Shown here: positions 18,701-27,021 of the stretch, piece by piece | Layout of the letters: each line of letters opens with the position of its first letter | Position numbering within the stretch: the first letter of the stretch is position 1 | Source of the DNA: a virus | IMG/VR virus record: IMGVR_UViG_3300018424_003353 | Span: 1-64,000 of that record | Length of the DNA stretch: 64,000 bases | Reading direction: 5' to 3' (one strand) | Program-made: the position numbers and the translations under genes | Notes under the pieces: generated by a model | Told to the model about the DNA's origin: nothing | Seen by the model: the letters and a program-made list of their open reading frames with translations, nothing else | The model's database searches: none

Positions 18701-21672
18701 GTATTGAAGTTAACAGAGGTAACTCATTAACTACAGCACTACGTTGGAATGAAGCAAGCGACAAATGGGAAGCTACTGAAGACGGAACTAGTTACTTTAC
18801 TATTCCTTCAACTTCAACTGATCTAGTAGAAGGTACAAATCTATACTATACTCAAACACGTTTTGATAATGCATTTGCAAATAAAACCACAGACAACTTA
18901 GGCGAAGGTCTAACTAATCTTTACTACACAACTACAAGATTCCAAGCAGACTTTGCAGGATCAAATACTAACCAATTGCCAGAAGGCACTACAAGTCTTT
19001 ACTTTACAGACGCTAGAGCAAGAGCTGCTATTAGTGTAACTGGCGACGGTAGTTATGATCCAAACACAGGTATTATCACTATTGATTCACCTGTTGACAG
19101 TGTAAATGGACTAACTGGTGTTGTTACACTAACATCAAATGATGTTTCAGAAGGCAACGTTAATAGATACTTTACAGAAGCTAGAGCAAGATTAAGTCTT
19201 GCAGGTGGTACTGGTGTTACTTACAATAACGCAACTGGTAACATAGCAATTGGGCAAGCAGTTGAAACAACTTCAAATGTAGTATTTGGCGGTGTAACTT
19301 CAACAGGTAATGTAGATGTTGGGTCACAAGCAGGTGGCGGTGGTGCTGGTGGTGCTAAGATAGACATACACAAAGACAATAGTACACTAGACTTTGTTGG
19401 AACCGGTCATCTTACACTGCATGGTTATACAGATCCTAACTTTAAACTAACACTTGGTTATGAAACTAACTCAGACTTTGCATACATACAGGCAGGTTAT
19501 AACAGTACTGCAACAAATAACTGGAAAACACTAGTTATTAACCCTAATGGTGATAATAATTCAGGTAGAGTTGCAATTGGTAAAACTACAGCACAAGCAT
19601 TGCTTGATGTAAACGGTACTGTAAAAGCACTGGCAATTGATACAAATTCACTTAACGTTTCTGAATTAGAAATTTCTGGAACACTAAACTTTAAAGATAA
19701 CATTATTTCAACAGTCAGTACCAACGCTGATATTGAACTAAGACCTGCAGGAACTGGTAATGTTTACTTACCAACTTCTAAATTAGGTATTGGTTATGAT
19801 CCTATTATTTCAGGTGCTACACCTAGACCATTAAGTTATGCACTAGACGTTGATGGCGGCTCAGATGATGTTGTAGGTAGAATTAAAAATACTATTTCAA
19901 CAACAGACCCTGGTCCTTATTTTAACATTTATAGAGATTCACCTAACCCGGCTGACGGAGACTTTATTGGCGGTGTACAACTTACAGGTAACGATAACTT
20001 AGGTACTGAAGTTGCATTTGTTAAATTAAGATCTCAAATTGCAGACTTTACAAGTTCAACCAAAGCATCTACTTTTATAATTGAAAACTATAAAAACAAT
20101 GCTTATGTACAACATGTATTTGGCAACGATGAAATTGTTTTCAACGAAACAGGTGCCGATCTTAACTTCCGTGTAGAAGGAAACGGTGCACCAGATGCAT
20201 TATTTGTACAAGGTTCAGATGGTAACGTAGGTTTTGGTACACAGAGTCCAGTACAACGTGTTGACATTAACGGTAACTTAGGTATTGGTAGCGTTGAAGT
20301 TATTACTTCTGGTAGAAGTTTAACTAATATTGTTGACTATAGTGCAACTGGACAACTACAAATTAGTGGTTCAGCTACACTTGGTGACCTAACATATGCA
20401 TCAAACCATGCTATGAATGGTAGTGTTACATTTAGTGATAATACAAGTTCAATGGTTATTGATGGTTCAGAAATGCGTTCACAGGGTGGCATTACTGTAA
20501 GACTTGACACTGACGTTTCAGGCGGTGCTAACGAATACTTTAAAGTTATTAACAACGGTGGAACAGAACTATTCAGTGTTAATTCAAGTACAGGTGTTAG
20601 TAAATTTGCTAATGCATTTAGCATTCCAGCAGTAGATGGTGCATCTAACCAGGCACTTATTACTAATGGATTGGGTGCAGTTACTTGGCAAACTATTAGT
20701 TCAACTATTGTTGCAGAAGGTACCAACCTATACTGGACACAAAACAGATTTGATACAGCTCTATCTAACAAAACAACTACAAACCTAGGTGAAGGTTTGA
20801 ACTTGTACTATACTGATGCAAGAGTCCAATCAAAACTTGCAGCTATTACTGGTTCATTAGCACCAAGTTCAAATGCTACATATGATATAGGTTCACAGAT
20901 CAACAACTTCCGTACTATGTACCTTAGTACTGGACTTGGAATTGGTCTAAACACTGCTCTTTCCGCAGAAATACATGTTAGCGGTACAGGCGATCAAGAA
21001 ATTAGAGCTCAAAGCACTAGTGCAGGCGATGCTATCTTCCAAGGTATTGGTAGTGGAGCAGGCAAAGGCGGACGCTTTAAAGGTAATCCAGACACTTATA
21101 TAGGCGGTGCCAACTCAGGTAGCATTTATTTTGAAAGCGGATTAACTGAAATTATGCGTATGAACTCAAGTCAGTTCATTGTAGGTGGCGGTGCATTTAG
21201 TGATACACAAAACCGTGTAATGATTTCAACCAGTGGCGACATGCAGTTTGGTACAAACACCACTGCACTCCGCACAGTACAGAGCTTTAGAAATGCTAAT
21301 GGTGAAATAGGTAGTATTACTACTAACGGATCAACCACAGCGTTTAACACAACATCGGATTATCGTTTAAAAGACGAAATAGGTTCTATTGACGATGCTG
21401 TTGAACGTGTAAAAGCACTAAGACCAATCAAGTTTACATATCTAGCTGATACTGAAGAGCTAGTACATGATGGTTTTATAGCACATGAAGTACAAGAAAT
21501 TGTACCAAATGCAGTATATGGTGAAAAAGATGCTGTTGAAGAAGACGGCCGTGTTAAAGCACAGCAGTTAGATCACAGTAAACTTGTGCCTGTACTAACT
21601 AGTGCATTGCAAGAAGCGTTAAATAAGATAGACGAGCTCGAAGCTCGCCTAGCAAAGTTGGAAAACAAATAA
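15718..21672 (+). CDS. Long tail fibre with C-terminal S74-type intramolecular chaperone
   Basis: This 1,984-aa protein starts with the same attachment-type N-terminal domain as its neighbours (MAYRINRTDG, then NFVKLLENFAS and GQLWYDKNENRL). The long shaft is made of repeated units such as LYYTDARARAALSGGTGVTY and AIRWNEASDQWEFS. The end is a Peptidase_S74 chaperone domain: TTSDYRLKDEIGSIDDAVER, IKFTY, DGFIAHEVQEIVP and LDHSKLVPVLTSALQEA, followed by a short coiled coil (KIDELEARLAKLE). In this family the domain helps trimer folding and then cleaves itself off. S and K of the cleavage site were not located with certainty. This is probably the main distal host-recognition fibre. Confidence 0.9.
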   Translation: MAYRINRTDGTLITEVIDGTIDSNSIDITLIGRNYAGFGEILNENFVKLLENFASSTSPRNPLQGQLWYDKNENRLKIYDGSTFRAGAGPIVSESQPGGLVAGDIWMDSAENQMWFYDGSDLTLAGPVYKRTQGLSGFLVRTIRDDQLQPVTITEVWAGGTFLGAYSPKNFVPLANERSELGDNIYAGFNASTVQTFTNNNVTVDTAKFLLDAQGIKRDASQFLPTYRDGTINGRLTVADNNGIVIGSQGQVTHSMSSERYSIVNNRSNQSMAVSVSVNGIRENAITIDTPNRALGVFESSPQHTLDVGGDARIQGNLTVEGATTTISSVELVVQDANIVLGQGAITPADVNGGGITLSAANAQITYDSSDSGYWHSNIDWDLASGKSYYINGIKVLDSTSLGAGVLTSNLQQVGTLADLHITDANGLYLNNSTISSVNNVVIDSTSGAIILGQLGLRELQIKNMANPTAAQDATTKQYVDTLVAANAGVNTVNGLGGQALLDSNRMPEGTQGDALFWNGVEWTTAVYTNGLDGISQDLNRKYYTDERVQQYLTTNNYTTTTYVNTIRDNILGLPTPPSNMNTLAEISASINDDPDFKGYVDAQVATRISAGVNVFAGVGLVDAGNTQLTGDITINVGAGNGIIATANEIRVDMTVFDTDDLTEGTLNQYFTALRARQALSGATGVTYSSTTGTIAIGQDVATSATPTFNGITTTGNTILGGTTTQINSANVRLAGTTILMNSDETAAPTANVDFTIERGTANNVAIRWNEASDQWEFSNNGITYTPLGSASVFTGDTDGVPEGIGNLYYTDARARAALSGGTGVTYNNTTGVIAIGQDVATNATVSFGGVNVLGGLVDTDTLVVSTSAEINSLLISSNEITHKLATGNVVIKGAGGGVVDFQSPTVGLDTFSSRFTTDAIEINGNKIQTTVSSADLEFDANGGGRVRVLTSFVVDGDLIVNGTTTTVDSTTVSIADNIITLNSNATGAPVLNAGIEVNRGNSLTTALRWNEASDKWEATEDGTSYFTIPSTSTDLVEGTNLYYTQTRFDNAFANKTTDNLGEGLTNLYYTTTRFQADFAGSNTNQLPEGTTSLYFTDARARAAISVTGDGSYDPNTGIITIDSPVDSVNGLTGVVTLTSNDVSEGNVNRYFTEARARLSLAGGTGVTYNNATGNIAIGQAVETTSNVVFGGVTSTGNVDVGSQAGGGGAGGAKIDIHKDNSTLDFVGTGHLTLHGYTDPNFKLTLGYETNSDFAYIQAGYNSTATNNWKTLVINPNGDNNSGRVAIGKTTAQALLDVNGTVKALAIDTNSLNVSELEISGTLNFKDNIISTVSTNADIELRPAGTGNVYLPTSKLGIGYDPIISGATPRPLSYALDVDGGSDDVVGRIKNTISTTDPGPYFNIYRDSPNPADGDFIGGVQLTGNDNLGTEVAFVKLRSQIADFTSSTKASTFIIENYKNNAYVQHVFGNDEIVFNETGADLNFRVEGNGAPDALFVQGSDGNVGFGTQSPVQRVDINGNLGIGSVEVITSGRSLTNIVDYSATGQLQISGSATLGDLTYASNHAMNGSVTFSDNTSSMVIDGSEMRSQGGITVRLDTDVSGGANEYFKVINNGGTELFSVNSSTGVSKFANAFSIPAVDGASNQALITNGLGAVTWQTISSTIVAEGTNLYWTQNRFDTALSNKTTTNLGEGLNLYYTDARVQSKLAAITGSLAPSSNATYDIGSQINNFRTMYLSTGLGIGLNTALSAEIHVSGTGDQEIRAQSTSAGDAIFQGIGSGAGKGGRFKGNPDTYIGGANSGSIYFESGLTEIMRMNSSQFIVGGGAFSDTQNRVMISTSGDMQFGTNTTALRTVQSFRNANGEIGSITTNGSTTAFNTTSDYRLKDEIGSIDDAVERVKALRPIKFTYLADTEELVHDGFIAHEVQEIVPNAVYGEKDAVEEDGRVKAQQLDHSKLVPVLTSALQEALNKIDELEARLAKLENK
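17730..19280 (+). repeat. Diverged tandem shaft repeats inside the long fibre gene
   Basis: At least four copies of a unit encoding YFT(D/E)ARAR-x-(A/S)LSGGTGVTYN-xTG-x-IAIGQ occur, near 17735, 18150, 19005 and 19170, interleaved with a second unit (TT-x-I-x-LNS....RWNEASD). Copies are diverged at DNA level, consistent with old internal duplication and selection on shaft length rather than recent expansion. Confidence 0.75.
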
Positions 21673-21675
21673 ATA
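21668..21675 (+). promoter_or_regulatory. Candidate T4-type late promoter AATAAATA
   Basis: AATAAATA overlaps the TAA stop of the long fibre gene and lies 33 bases before the next ATG, which has an AGGGG-type ribosome site (ttaggggtcc). It matches the arrangement at 12976. The one mismatch to TATAAATA and the AT-rich background keep the call tentative. Confidence 0.4.
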
Positions 21676-21708
21676 CAATAGAACAAACACATTAGGGGTC
21701 CAAAAGAA

Positions 21709-23202
21709 ATGGCGTACACAATAAACAGTTTTACCGGTGTTAACAATGATATTACCATTGAAGACGGTACAGTAAATCAAGCAACTTCCCTAAAAATGAT
21801 CGGCAAAAACTATGCTGGTTATGGCGAGTTGCAAAATGAAAATTTTTACCACCTGCTAGAAAACTTTGCAGGAACAGGAGAACCTGCTCGCAAAGTTACT
21901 GGTATGATTTGGTATGATGCAACAGAAAACAGAATTAGATTTTATGACGGACAAAGATTCCGCCCTGCTTCAGGTGCAGAAGTTAGTACTTCGCAACCAG
22001 AAGGACAAACAGCAGGCGATTTTTGGTTTGACAGTGCAAACGATCAAGTATTTGTTTACACAGGAAACCAATATGTACTCGTAGGTCCACAAACAACTTC
22101 ACAAGGTCAAGTTACACAGCTAGAAACAGGATTTGCAAAATCATCTTACGACGGATCCCTAAAACCAATAGTAAGAGCATTTGTAAACGGTGATGTAATT
22201 TTTACTATTTCACAAGAGTCATTTCCAATTAACACAGCTGAAACTGAAAACCTTGACTTGTTAAACTTTACTGAAGTTAAATCAGGTATTACACTAAGAA
22301 CAACAGGATCAACAGGCTTTACATCAGGACCTACACGTTTTTGGGGTACTGCAAGTGCTGCTGAAAAACTTGTTGTTAACGGTGCTATTTTTGACTCATC
22401 AGAGTTTGTTCAAAAAAATAATCCGGAAATGCTTGCACAAACACGTATTCGTGCAGAAGGCAGCAGCGGCGGCCTAACAATTGGTAGTGCTGACACATTT
22501 AAGATTTACAACAATGGCAACGTTGCAGTTATTAACAACAATGGCGGTACTGACATTGCATTTGCAGACAGTAGTGCTACACGTTTTAGAGTAAGTGCTA
22601 ATATTTTCAAACCAGAAACTAATGGTACACACGATTTAGGTGAATCAGGCACTAGATTTAGAGCAATTTATGCAAATACTATTGATGGTACAGTTACACA
22701 AGCACAAACATTAGAATATGATGGATTAGGATCAGGAAATTATGCACAAGCACAAGTTGCTGATAGTCCTTTAACTATTCCTGTACGTGATGGAAGTGGT
22801 ACTGTATTTGCTACAACATTTAATGGTGTTTCAACTTCAGCACAATATGCTGACTTGGCAGAAAAATATACAACAAGCGGAGACTTACCAGTCGGAACAG
22901 CAGTTGCAGTATGTGGACATGACGATCATGAAGTAGATCCTGCAAACGCAGGCGATATTTGTATTGGTGTTGTATCAGCAGAACCAGCATATTTGATGAA
23001 CAGCGAAGCAGAAGGTCAAGCAATTGGTCTTAAAGGTCGTGTTCCTGTAAGGGTAAAAGGACCTGTGAAAAAAGGTCAACCAATATATGCTTGGGAAAAT
23101 GGTGTATGCGGAACAACAGCCGCTACAGCTTTGGTAGGTATTGCACTTGAATCTAACAGTGAAGAAGGTGAGAAGCTAGTTGAATGCGTACTAAAGGTGT
23201 AA
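21709..23202 (+). CDS. Third tail fibre, shared N-terminal domain and distinct C-terminal domain
   Basis: This 497-aa protein repeats the N-terminal domain of the two preceding fibres (MAYTINSFTG, NFYHLLENFAG, GMIWYDATENRIRFYDG). The middle has beta segments with HDLGESGTRFRAIYANT, a form often seen before fibre-end domains. The C-terminal 130 residues begin at AQYADLAEKYTTSGDLPVGT and end in GIALESNSEEGEKLVECVLKV. This resembles autoprocessing fibre ends of the peptidase G2 type, but I cannot identify a catalytic pair. It may be a shorter fibre or an alternative receptor-binding protein using the same virion socket. Confidence 0.8.
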   Translation: MAYTINSFTGVNNDITIEDGTVNQATSLKMIGKNYAGYGELQNENFYHLLENFAGTGEPARKVTGMIWYDATENRIRFYDGQRFRPASGAEVSTSQPEGQTAGDFWFDSANDQVFVYTGNQYVLVGPQTTSQGQVTQLETGFAKSSYDGSLKPIVRAFVNGDVIFTISQESFPINTAETENLDLLNFTEVKSGITLRTTGSTGFTSGPTRFWGTASAAEKLVVNGAIFDSSEFVQKNNPEMLAQTRIRAEGSSGGLTIGSADTFKIYNNGNVAVINNNGGTDIAFADSSATRFRVSANIFKPETNGTHDLGESGTRFRAIYANTIDGTVTQAQTLEYDGLGSGNYAQAQVADSPLTIPVRDGSGTVFATTFNGVSTSAQYADLAEKYTTSGDLPVGTAVAVCGHDDHEVDPANAGDICIGVVSAEPAYLMNSEAEGQAIGLKGRVPVRVKGPVKKGQPIYAWENGVCGTTAATALVGIALESNSEEGEKLVECVLKV

Positions 23203-23205
23203 ACA

Positions 23206-24207
23206 ATGGCAAAAATAACAGCAGAAGCGTTTAATAGACTAAGAACACAGATATTAAACATTGTTAACAACAACGATTTTAATAGTAACCCTGAATTAAA
23301 TGTTAATTACGGCGGATATGGGCAGAATTATACTATTAATGCTGCACAAAGCGGTTCTGTTATTGGCTACGAAGAACACAAACAACTCTACGATGCAATC
23401 GTAGCAGCAAGAGTACACCAAACTGGTGCTATTCCTACAACACTTTCAGCAGTTGATCCACTTGATATTATTGGCGATGACGCTACATATAAACTAGATC
23501 CAGTAACTAAACAGATTGTTGTTGATGATAGCCTTGCAGGTTATGATGATATTGAACTAGAAATACAAAGAGCTAAAAACGGTCTTAACAACGGACTGCA
23601 TGCACTAGGTTCAAGATCAGAATTTGACAAACTAAGTACTTCTCGTGCAGACCCATGGGGCAATGATGCTACTACACAAAGTATTGATTGTGAATTTTCA
23701 ATAGACTTTGGTACTTTTGAATCAGCAAGACGCTTTTGGAATACCGGAGGCGAAATTAGAATTACTGGTCAACATGCAAACGCATCAGATGCAAAAAACC
23801 AATCATGGATTGACCTATTCAGTAACTTTAGTTATTACATGAAAGCAAGAAGTTCTGCAGGTACAGCAGGCTCAATTAACGAAGGTTGGTCAGGACTAAC
23901 TAACACTTATCAGCAAGTAGGTTTTTGGTCTGTTTCAACTAATTCACTTTATGCAGAAAACTATGTAAAAATAGAAGCAAAAACAGAACAAGCACTAAAC
24001 ACTAACGGAACAGCAAGATTTTTATACATTAAAGTAACATGCGTTGATGCTGACGTGGGCGACGGCGATGCATTTACACCACCAATTCCAGTAGACGAAC
24101 CTGTACAACCTGGAACAACTATAACACTATCAGAATTTAGGGCAAACACAGTTTATATTACAGCAGTATCACCAGTCGTGACATTCGCTGGCGGCAATAC
24201 ATTATAA
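23206..24207 (+). CDS. Fibre-like structural protein (333 aa), paralogue of the next gene
   Basis: The gene starts three bases after the third fibre. The N-terminus, AEAFNRLRTQILNIVNN, and later motifs VAARVHQTGAIP, GYDDIELEIQRAKNGL and FSIDFGTFESARRFWNTGGE line up in order with the next gene (YNDLRTRMLAVCSD, YWCRVHQSN, GYNDLEEAVQLCEE, FDIVFTNSTTRDKFFAMGGE). A proline-rich linker (FTPPIPVDEPVQPGTT) precedes a short C-terminal beta domain. Co-location with fibres supports a minor virion component such as a fibre tip or decoration. No enzymatic motif is visible. Confidence 0.65.
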   Translation: MAKITAEAFNRLRTQILNIVNNNDFNSNPELNVNYGGYGQNYTINAAQSGSVIGYEEHKQLYDAIVAARVHQTGAIPTTLSAVDPLDIIGDDATYKLDPVTKQIVVDDSLAGYDDIELEIQRAKNGLNNGLHALGSRSEFDKLSTSRADPWGNDATTQSIDCEFSIDFGTFESARRFWNTGGEIRITGQHANASDAKNQSWIDLFSNFSYYMKARSSAGTAGSINEGWSGLTNTYQQVGFWSVSTNSLYAENYVKIEAKTEQALNTNGTARFLYIKVTCVDADVGDGDAFTPPIPVDEPVQPGTTITLSEFRANTVYITAVSPVVTFAGGNTL

Positions 24208-24216
24208 GGTGACCTA

Positions 24217-25761
24217 ATGGCAGAAGTAACACTAGGACAAGGTATTACAGCAGCACAGTATAATGATCTAAGAACTAGAATGTTAGCTGTATGCAGTGAT
24301 TACGGACTTACTCAAACAGTTATTGAATCCTATCTAGGAACTACATGGCCTGCTAAAACAGCAGGTTCTACAATTTCAAACACAGACTGGGATAAACTAT
24401 TCCTTGTAATTTACTGGTGTCGTGTTCATCAATCTAACGCTCCTGATGTTGGAATACCACAAACAGCAGATTTTAATCAATTTACCAATGCAACACCTAT
24501 ACAAGCTGGTGACGGCTATGAATACAATACTACTACAGGTGAACCAATTGGTCCTGGTCCAGACGGTCTAGATCGAGGTTATAACGATCTAGAAGAAGCA
24601 GTTCAACTTTGTGAAGAATTTTCATTAACACACGCAGCAGGACAATTTACTGACGGTGCTAGTCAAGCTACTAGTGCAGACACAAGTTCAACAGCTTGGG
24701 GCGGAGGCGTCAACGATAGTAACCTTGGCGGATCACCAGGTTTTGAACTTGTTGGTGACAACAGTTTAGGTCAAATTAGAAGAGAATTTGATATTGTGTT
24801 TACTAATAGTACTACTCGTGATAAATTTTTTGCTATGGGCGGCGAAGTAACAATGTACGCAAGACTTACAAATTCAAATGGCGTTCCTTTTACAAGCAAT
24901 CCCGGCGGAGCAAAAGCAAACTGGTGGTACAATCATTTGAACGTTGCAAATCCTGTCAACTTTGTAATAAACAAACAACTTTTTGATATACTAACAACAT
25001 CATATCAAACAGTAATTCAAAAGTTTGATAGTGATGACAACACTTATCAGTTAAACACAACTAAAATTGAAATGAAACGCAACGCTAATAATAGTGTTAT
25101 TAGTGTAAAAATAGTATGTGCTGATAACGATAGATCTTCAAAACAATGGCCAGATGAGCCACGTGATGAAAATGTAGGTCAACGTGTCGCTACCTGGTGT
25201 TCAATTAAAACTATTACAGGTGCAACCAATCCATTATTTAATACTGTTGGATCACTACCTTCAGTTTCTATAACACAAGCCTGGGTAGTAGAAGCAATTA
25301 CAGGTCAAGCACCTCCGTCTGCACCTCCAACTCCTCCAGGTCCTTTTACTCTTAGTGTTTCACAAAAAGGTGATATAACAGGTGCTGGTACAACTTCTTA
25401 CACACTAGGTACATTTACTATTCCAGCAGAATACTGGAAGGTTAATGTAAATTTCTCTACTTTTGCCGACGGTAATACCACTTATATCTTTGGAATATTT
25501 AAAGATAGGTCTTACTATGGCGGAGACAATCGATTAAGAATTTACGAAGGTACTACTAGTGGTACTGTTGTGTACGACAGTGGACTTGTTTTAGGCAGAG
25601 TTACTGGTTATACATCTAGAAATATTCAAGCACAGTTTTTAAAAACTATGAACGGCAGCCAGTTATATACTGCACAATTTACCAGTTACGAAGCCAGTGC
25701 TGCCCAATGTAATACAGGTTGTACAGTAACAATAACAGCAGACTTTACTGGCTTCGAATAA
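24217..25761 (+). CDS. Fibre-like structural protein (514 aa) with extra C-terminal beta domain
   Basis: The first 370 residues or so are paralogous to the preceding gene, with the same order of motifs. This copy adds about 135 residues after a proline-rich hinge (APPSAPPTPPGPFTL), ending in a probable beta-sandwich (LRIYEGTTSGTVVYDSG). Such hinge-plus-sandwich tails are common in receptor-binding or decoration proteins, which is inference. It is the last gene of the structural run; only nine bases separate its stop from a sigma70-like promoter for the next block. Confidence 0.65.
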   Translation: MAEVTLGQGITAAQYNDLRTRMLAVCSDYGLTQTVIESYLGTTWPAKTAGSTISNTDWDKLFLVIYWCRVHQSNAPDVGIPQTADFNQFTNATPIQAGDGYEYNTTTGEPIGPGPDGLDRGYNDLEEAVQLCEEFSLTHAAGQFTDGASQATSADTSSTAWGGGVNDSNLGGSPGFELVGDNSLGQIRREFDIVFTNSTTRDKFFAMGGEVTMYARLTNSNGVPFTSNPGGAKANWWYNHLNVANPVNFVINKQLFDILTTSYQTVIQKFDSDDNTYQLNTTKIEMKRNANNSVISVKIVCADNDRSSKQWPDEPRDENVGQRVATWCSIKTITGATNPLFNTVGSLPSVSITQAWVVEAITGQAPPSAPPTPPGPFTLSVSQKGDITGAGTTSYTLGTFTIPAEYWKVNVNFSTFADGNTTYIFGIFKDRSYYGGDNRLRIYEGTTSGTVVYDSGLVLGRVTGYTSRNIQAQFLKTMNGSQLYTAQFTSYEASAAQCNTGCTVTITADFTGFE

Positions 25762-25769
25762 ATTCAGTC

Positions 25770-25798
25770 TTGACAAAATTTATCAAATAGTGTAATAT
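25770..25798 (+). promoter_or_regulatory. Sigma70-type promoter TTGACA-17-TAATAT
   Basis: A perfect -35 hexamer TTGACA at 25770-25775 and TAATAT at 25793-25798 are separated by exactly 17 bases. The start ATG at 25823 follows, with a GAGGT ribosome site. It marks the switch from structural genes to the glycosyltransferase and radical SAM block and indicates host-polymerase transcription. Confidence 0.75.
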
Positions 25799-25822
25799 AT
25801 ACTAATACACATGAGGTAAATT

Positions 25823-26167
25823 ATGGATCCAAGATTAGAAAAAGTTCTAGAAGATGTAAATCATATACATTCAATCAACAATCAAAAAAGATTGCTCAAA
25901 GAAAAGTATTACGAAGACAGGGTAGTGTTTTCTAATGGTGGAAAATTTACAGTAACAGATTCTTTTATTGCTTTTGTTAAAGAAGCATCTGCTAACGGAA
26001 TTATACATTTTATAGATGATAACGATATTCCTGTTGAGATTGAAGATGTAGACACTTTCTACAACACAATCGTTAACACATATAAAACAGCCACAACACA
26101 GTACTATCAAAAGTATAACGCTTTAGTTGAAAGTTCTAGGAATATAGAGGAATTGCTGTCAATATGA
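25823..26167 (+). CDS. Small conserved phage protein, unknown function (114 aa)
   Basis: This is an acidic 114-aa soluble protein: MDPRLEKVLEDVNHIHSINN, then a helical C-terminus. There is no membrane segment, no cysteine motif and no recognised domain. It is the first gene behind the promoter at 25770 and its stop overlaps the next ATG (ATGA), so it leads an operon with two glycosyltransferase-like genes. From memory it resembles hypothetical proteins beside fibre genes in marine myoviruses. Function is unknown. Confidence 0.6.
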   Translation: MDPRLEKVLEDVNHIHSINNQKRLLKEKYYEDRVVFSNGGKFTVTDSFIAFVKEASANGIIHFIDDNDIPVEIEDVDTFYNTIVNTYKTATTQYYQKYNALVESSRNIEELLSI

Positions 26168-27021
26168 CCACAGGCGTTTTGTTATTTGCATATAACAATA
26201 CCGCGATTGATTATGTTAAACAAGCAATATACAATGCAAAACTTGTAAAAAAGCATCTCAATCTTCCGGTAGTTATTGTTACAGATAGTGTTAACTATCT
26301 TGAAAAGGCTTTTCCTTTTTATAAGAAATATGTTGATCAAGTAATCTTTAAAGATACTGATAAAACCTTTCAAACTAGAGAGTTCTTTGGCGGCGAGCAT
26401 TTTTCAACAAAAGCAGAATGGAAAAATGTTAATCGAGGAACAGCATATGATATATCTCCATTTGATACAACAATAGTATTAGATACTGACTATCTAATTA
26501 ACAATGACAACCTTTTAAAAGTAATTGATCAGCCAGACGACTTATTCATATACAAAGATTCTTGTGATATTTCATATGCTAGACAACTCAAAGGTCTAGA
26601 AAGAATATCAGATGATACGTTAGATTTTTACTGGGCTACAGTATTAGTTTTTAAGAAAACAGAAAGAACTAAAAAGTTGTTTGATCTAGTAAATTGTATT
26701 AAACGTCACTATCACTACTTTAGAACTCTTTATAGAATAACACCTAAATTGTATAGAAATGATTATGCATTTAGTATTGCTATACACATACTAAATGGAT
26801 ATCAAAAAACAGAGTGGCCAAAACAACCTCCTGGAAAAATGATATATTCTAGTCCTGCTGATGATTTAATTAGTATAAAAGATGAAAAGTATATATTTGC
26901 ACTTGGACACGACAAACGTCCAGACAAAGTTAACATAGTTACAGTTGAAGATCTTAATTTACACGTTATGAACAAGTTACATTTAAACGATTTAATTACT
27001 TGGGAGTTTGATCTTGAGTAA
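26164..27021 (+). CDS. Putative GT-A glycosyltransferase (285 aa)
   Basis: The protein starts with a GT-A-like beta strand and loop (GVLLFAYNNTAIDYVKQA). It has VVIVTD near residue 40 and the metal-binding type D-x-D in TIVLDTDYLI (D107, D109), preceded by the NRGTAYDISPFD segment typical of sugar-nucleotide transferases of this shape. No membrane segment is seen. Overlaps by ATGA upstream and by eight bases with the next, related gene point to one operon. Donor and acceptor are unknown. The nearby fibre genes and the UDP-sugar dehydrogenase at 33.2 kb make glycan synthesis or virion glycosylation plausible. Confidence 0.65.
   Translation: MTTGVLLFAYNNTAIDYVKQAIYNAKLVKKHLNLPVVIVTDSVNYLEKAFPFYKKYVDQVIFKDTDKTFQTREFFGGEHFSTKAEWKNVNRGTAYDISPFDTTIVLDTDYLINNDNLLKVIDQPDDLFIYKDSCDISYARQLKGLERISDDTLDFYWATVLVFKKTERTKKLFDLVNCIKRHYHYFRTLYRITPKLYRNDYAFSIAIHILNGYQKTEWPKQPPGKMIYSSPADDLISIKDEKYIFALGHDKRPDKVNIVTVEDLNLHVMNKLHLNDLITWEFDLE

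Noticed and set aside
18144-18764. 206-codon minus-strand frame inside the long fibre
   Set aside because: Composition is low-complexity and mirrors the repeat-rich fibre gene; no ribosome site or neighbours on that strand.
17730-19280. Repeats in the long fibre gene as a CRISPR array or mobile element
   Set aside because: They encode diverged in-frame protein units with no constant spacer pattern and no terminal repeats.
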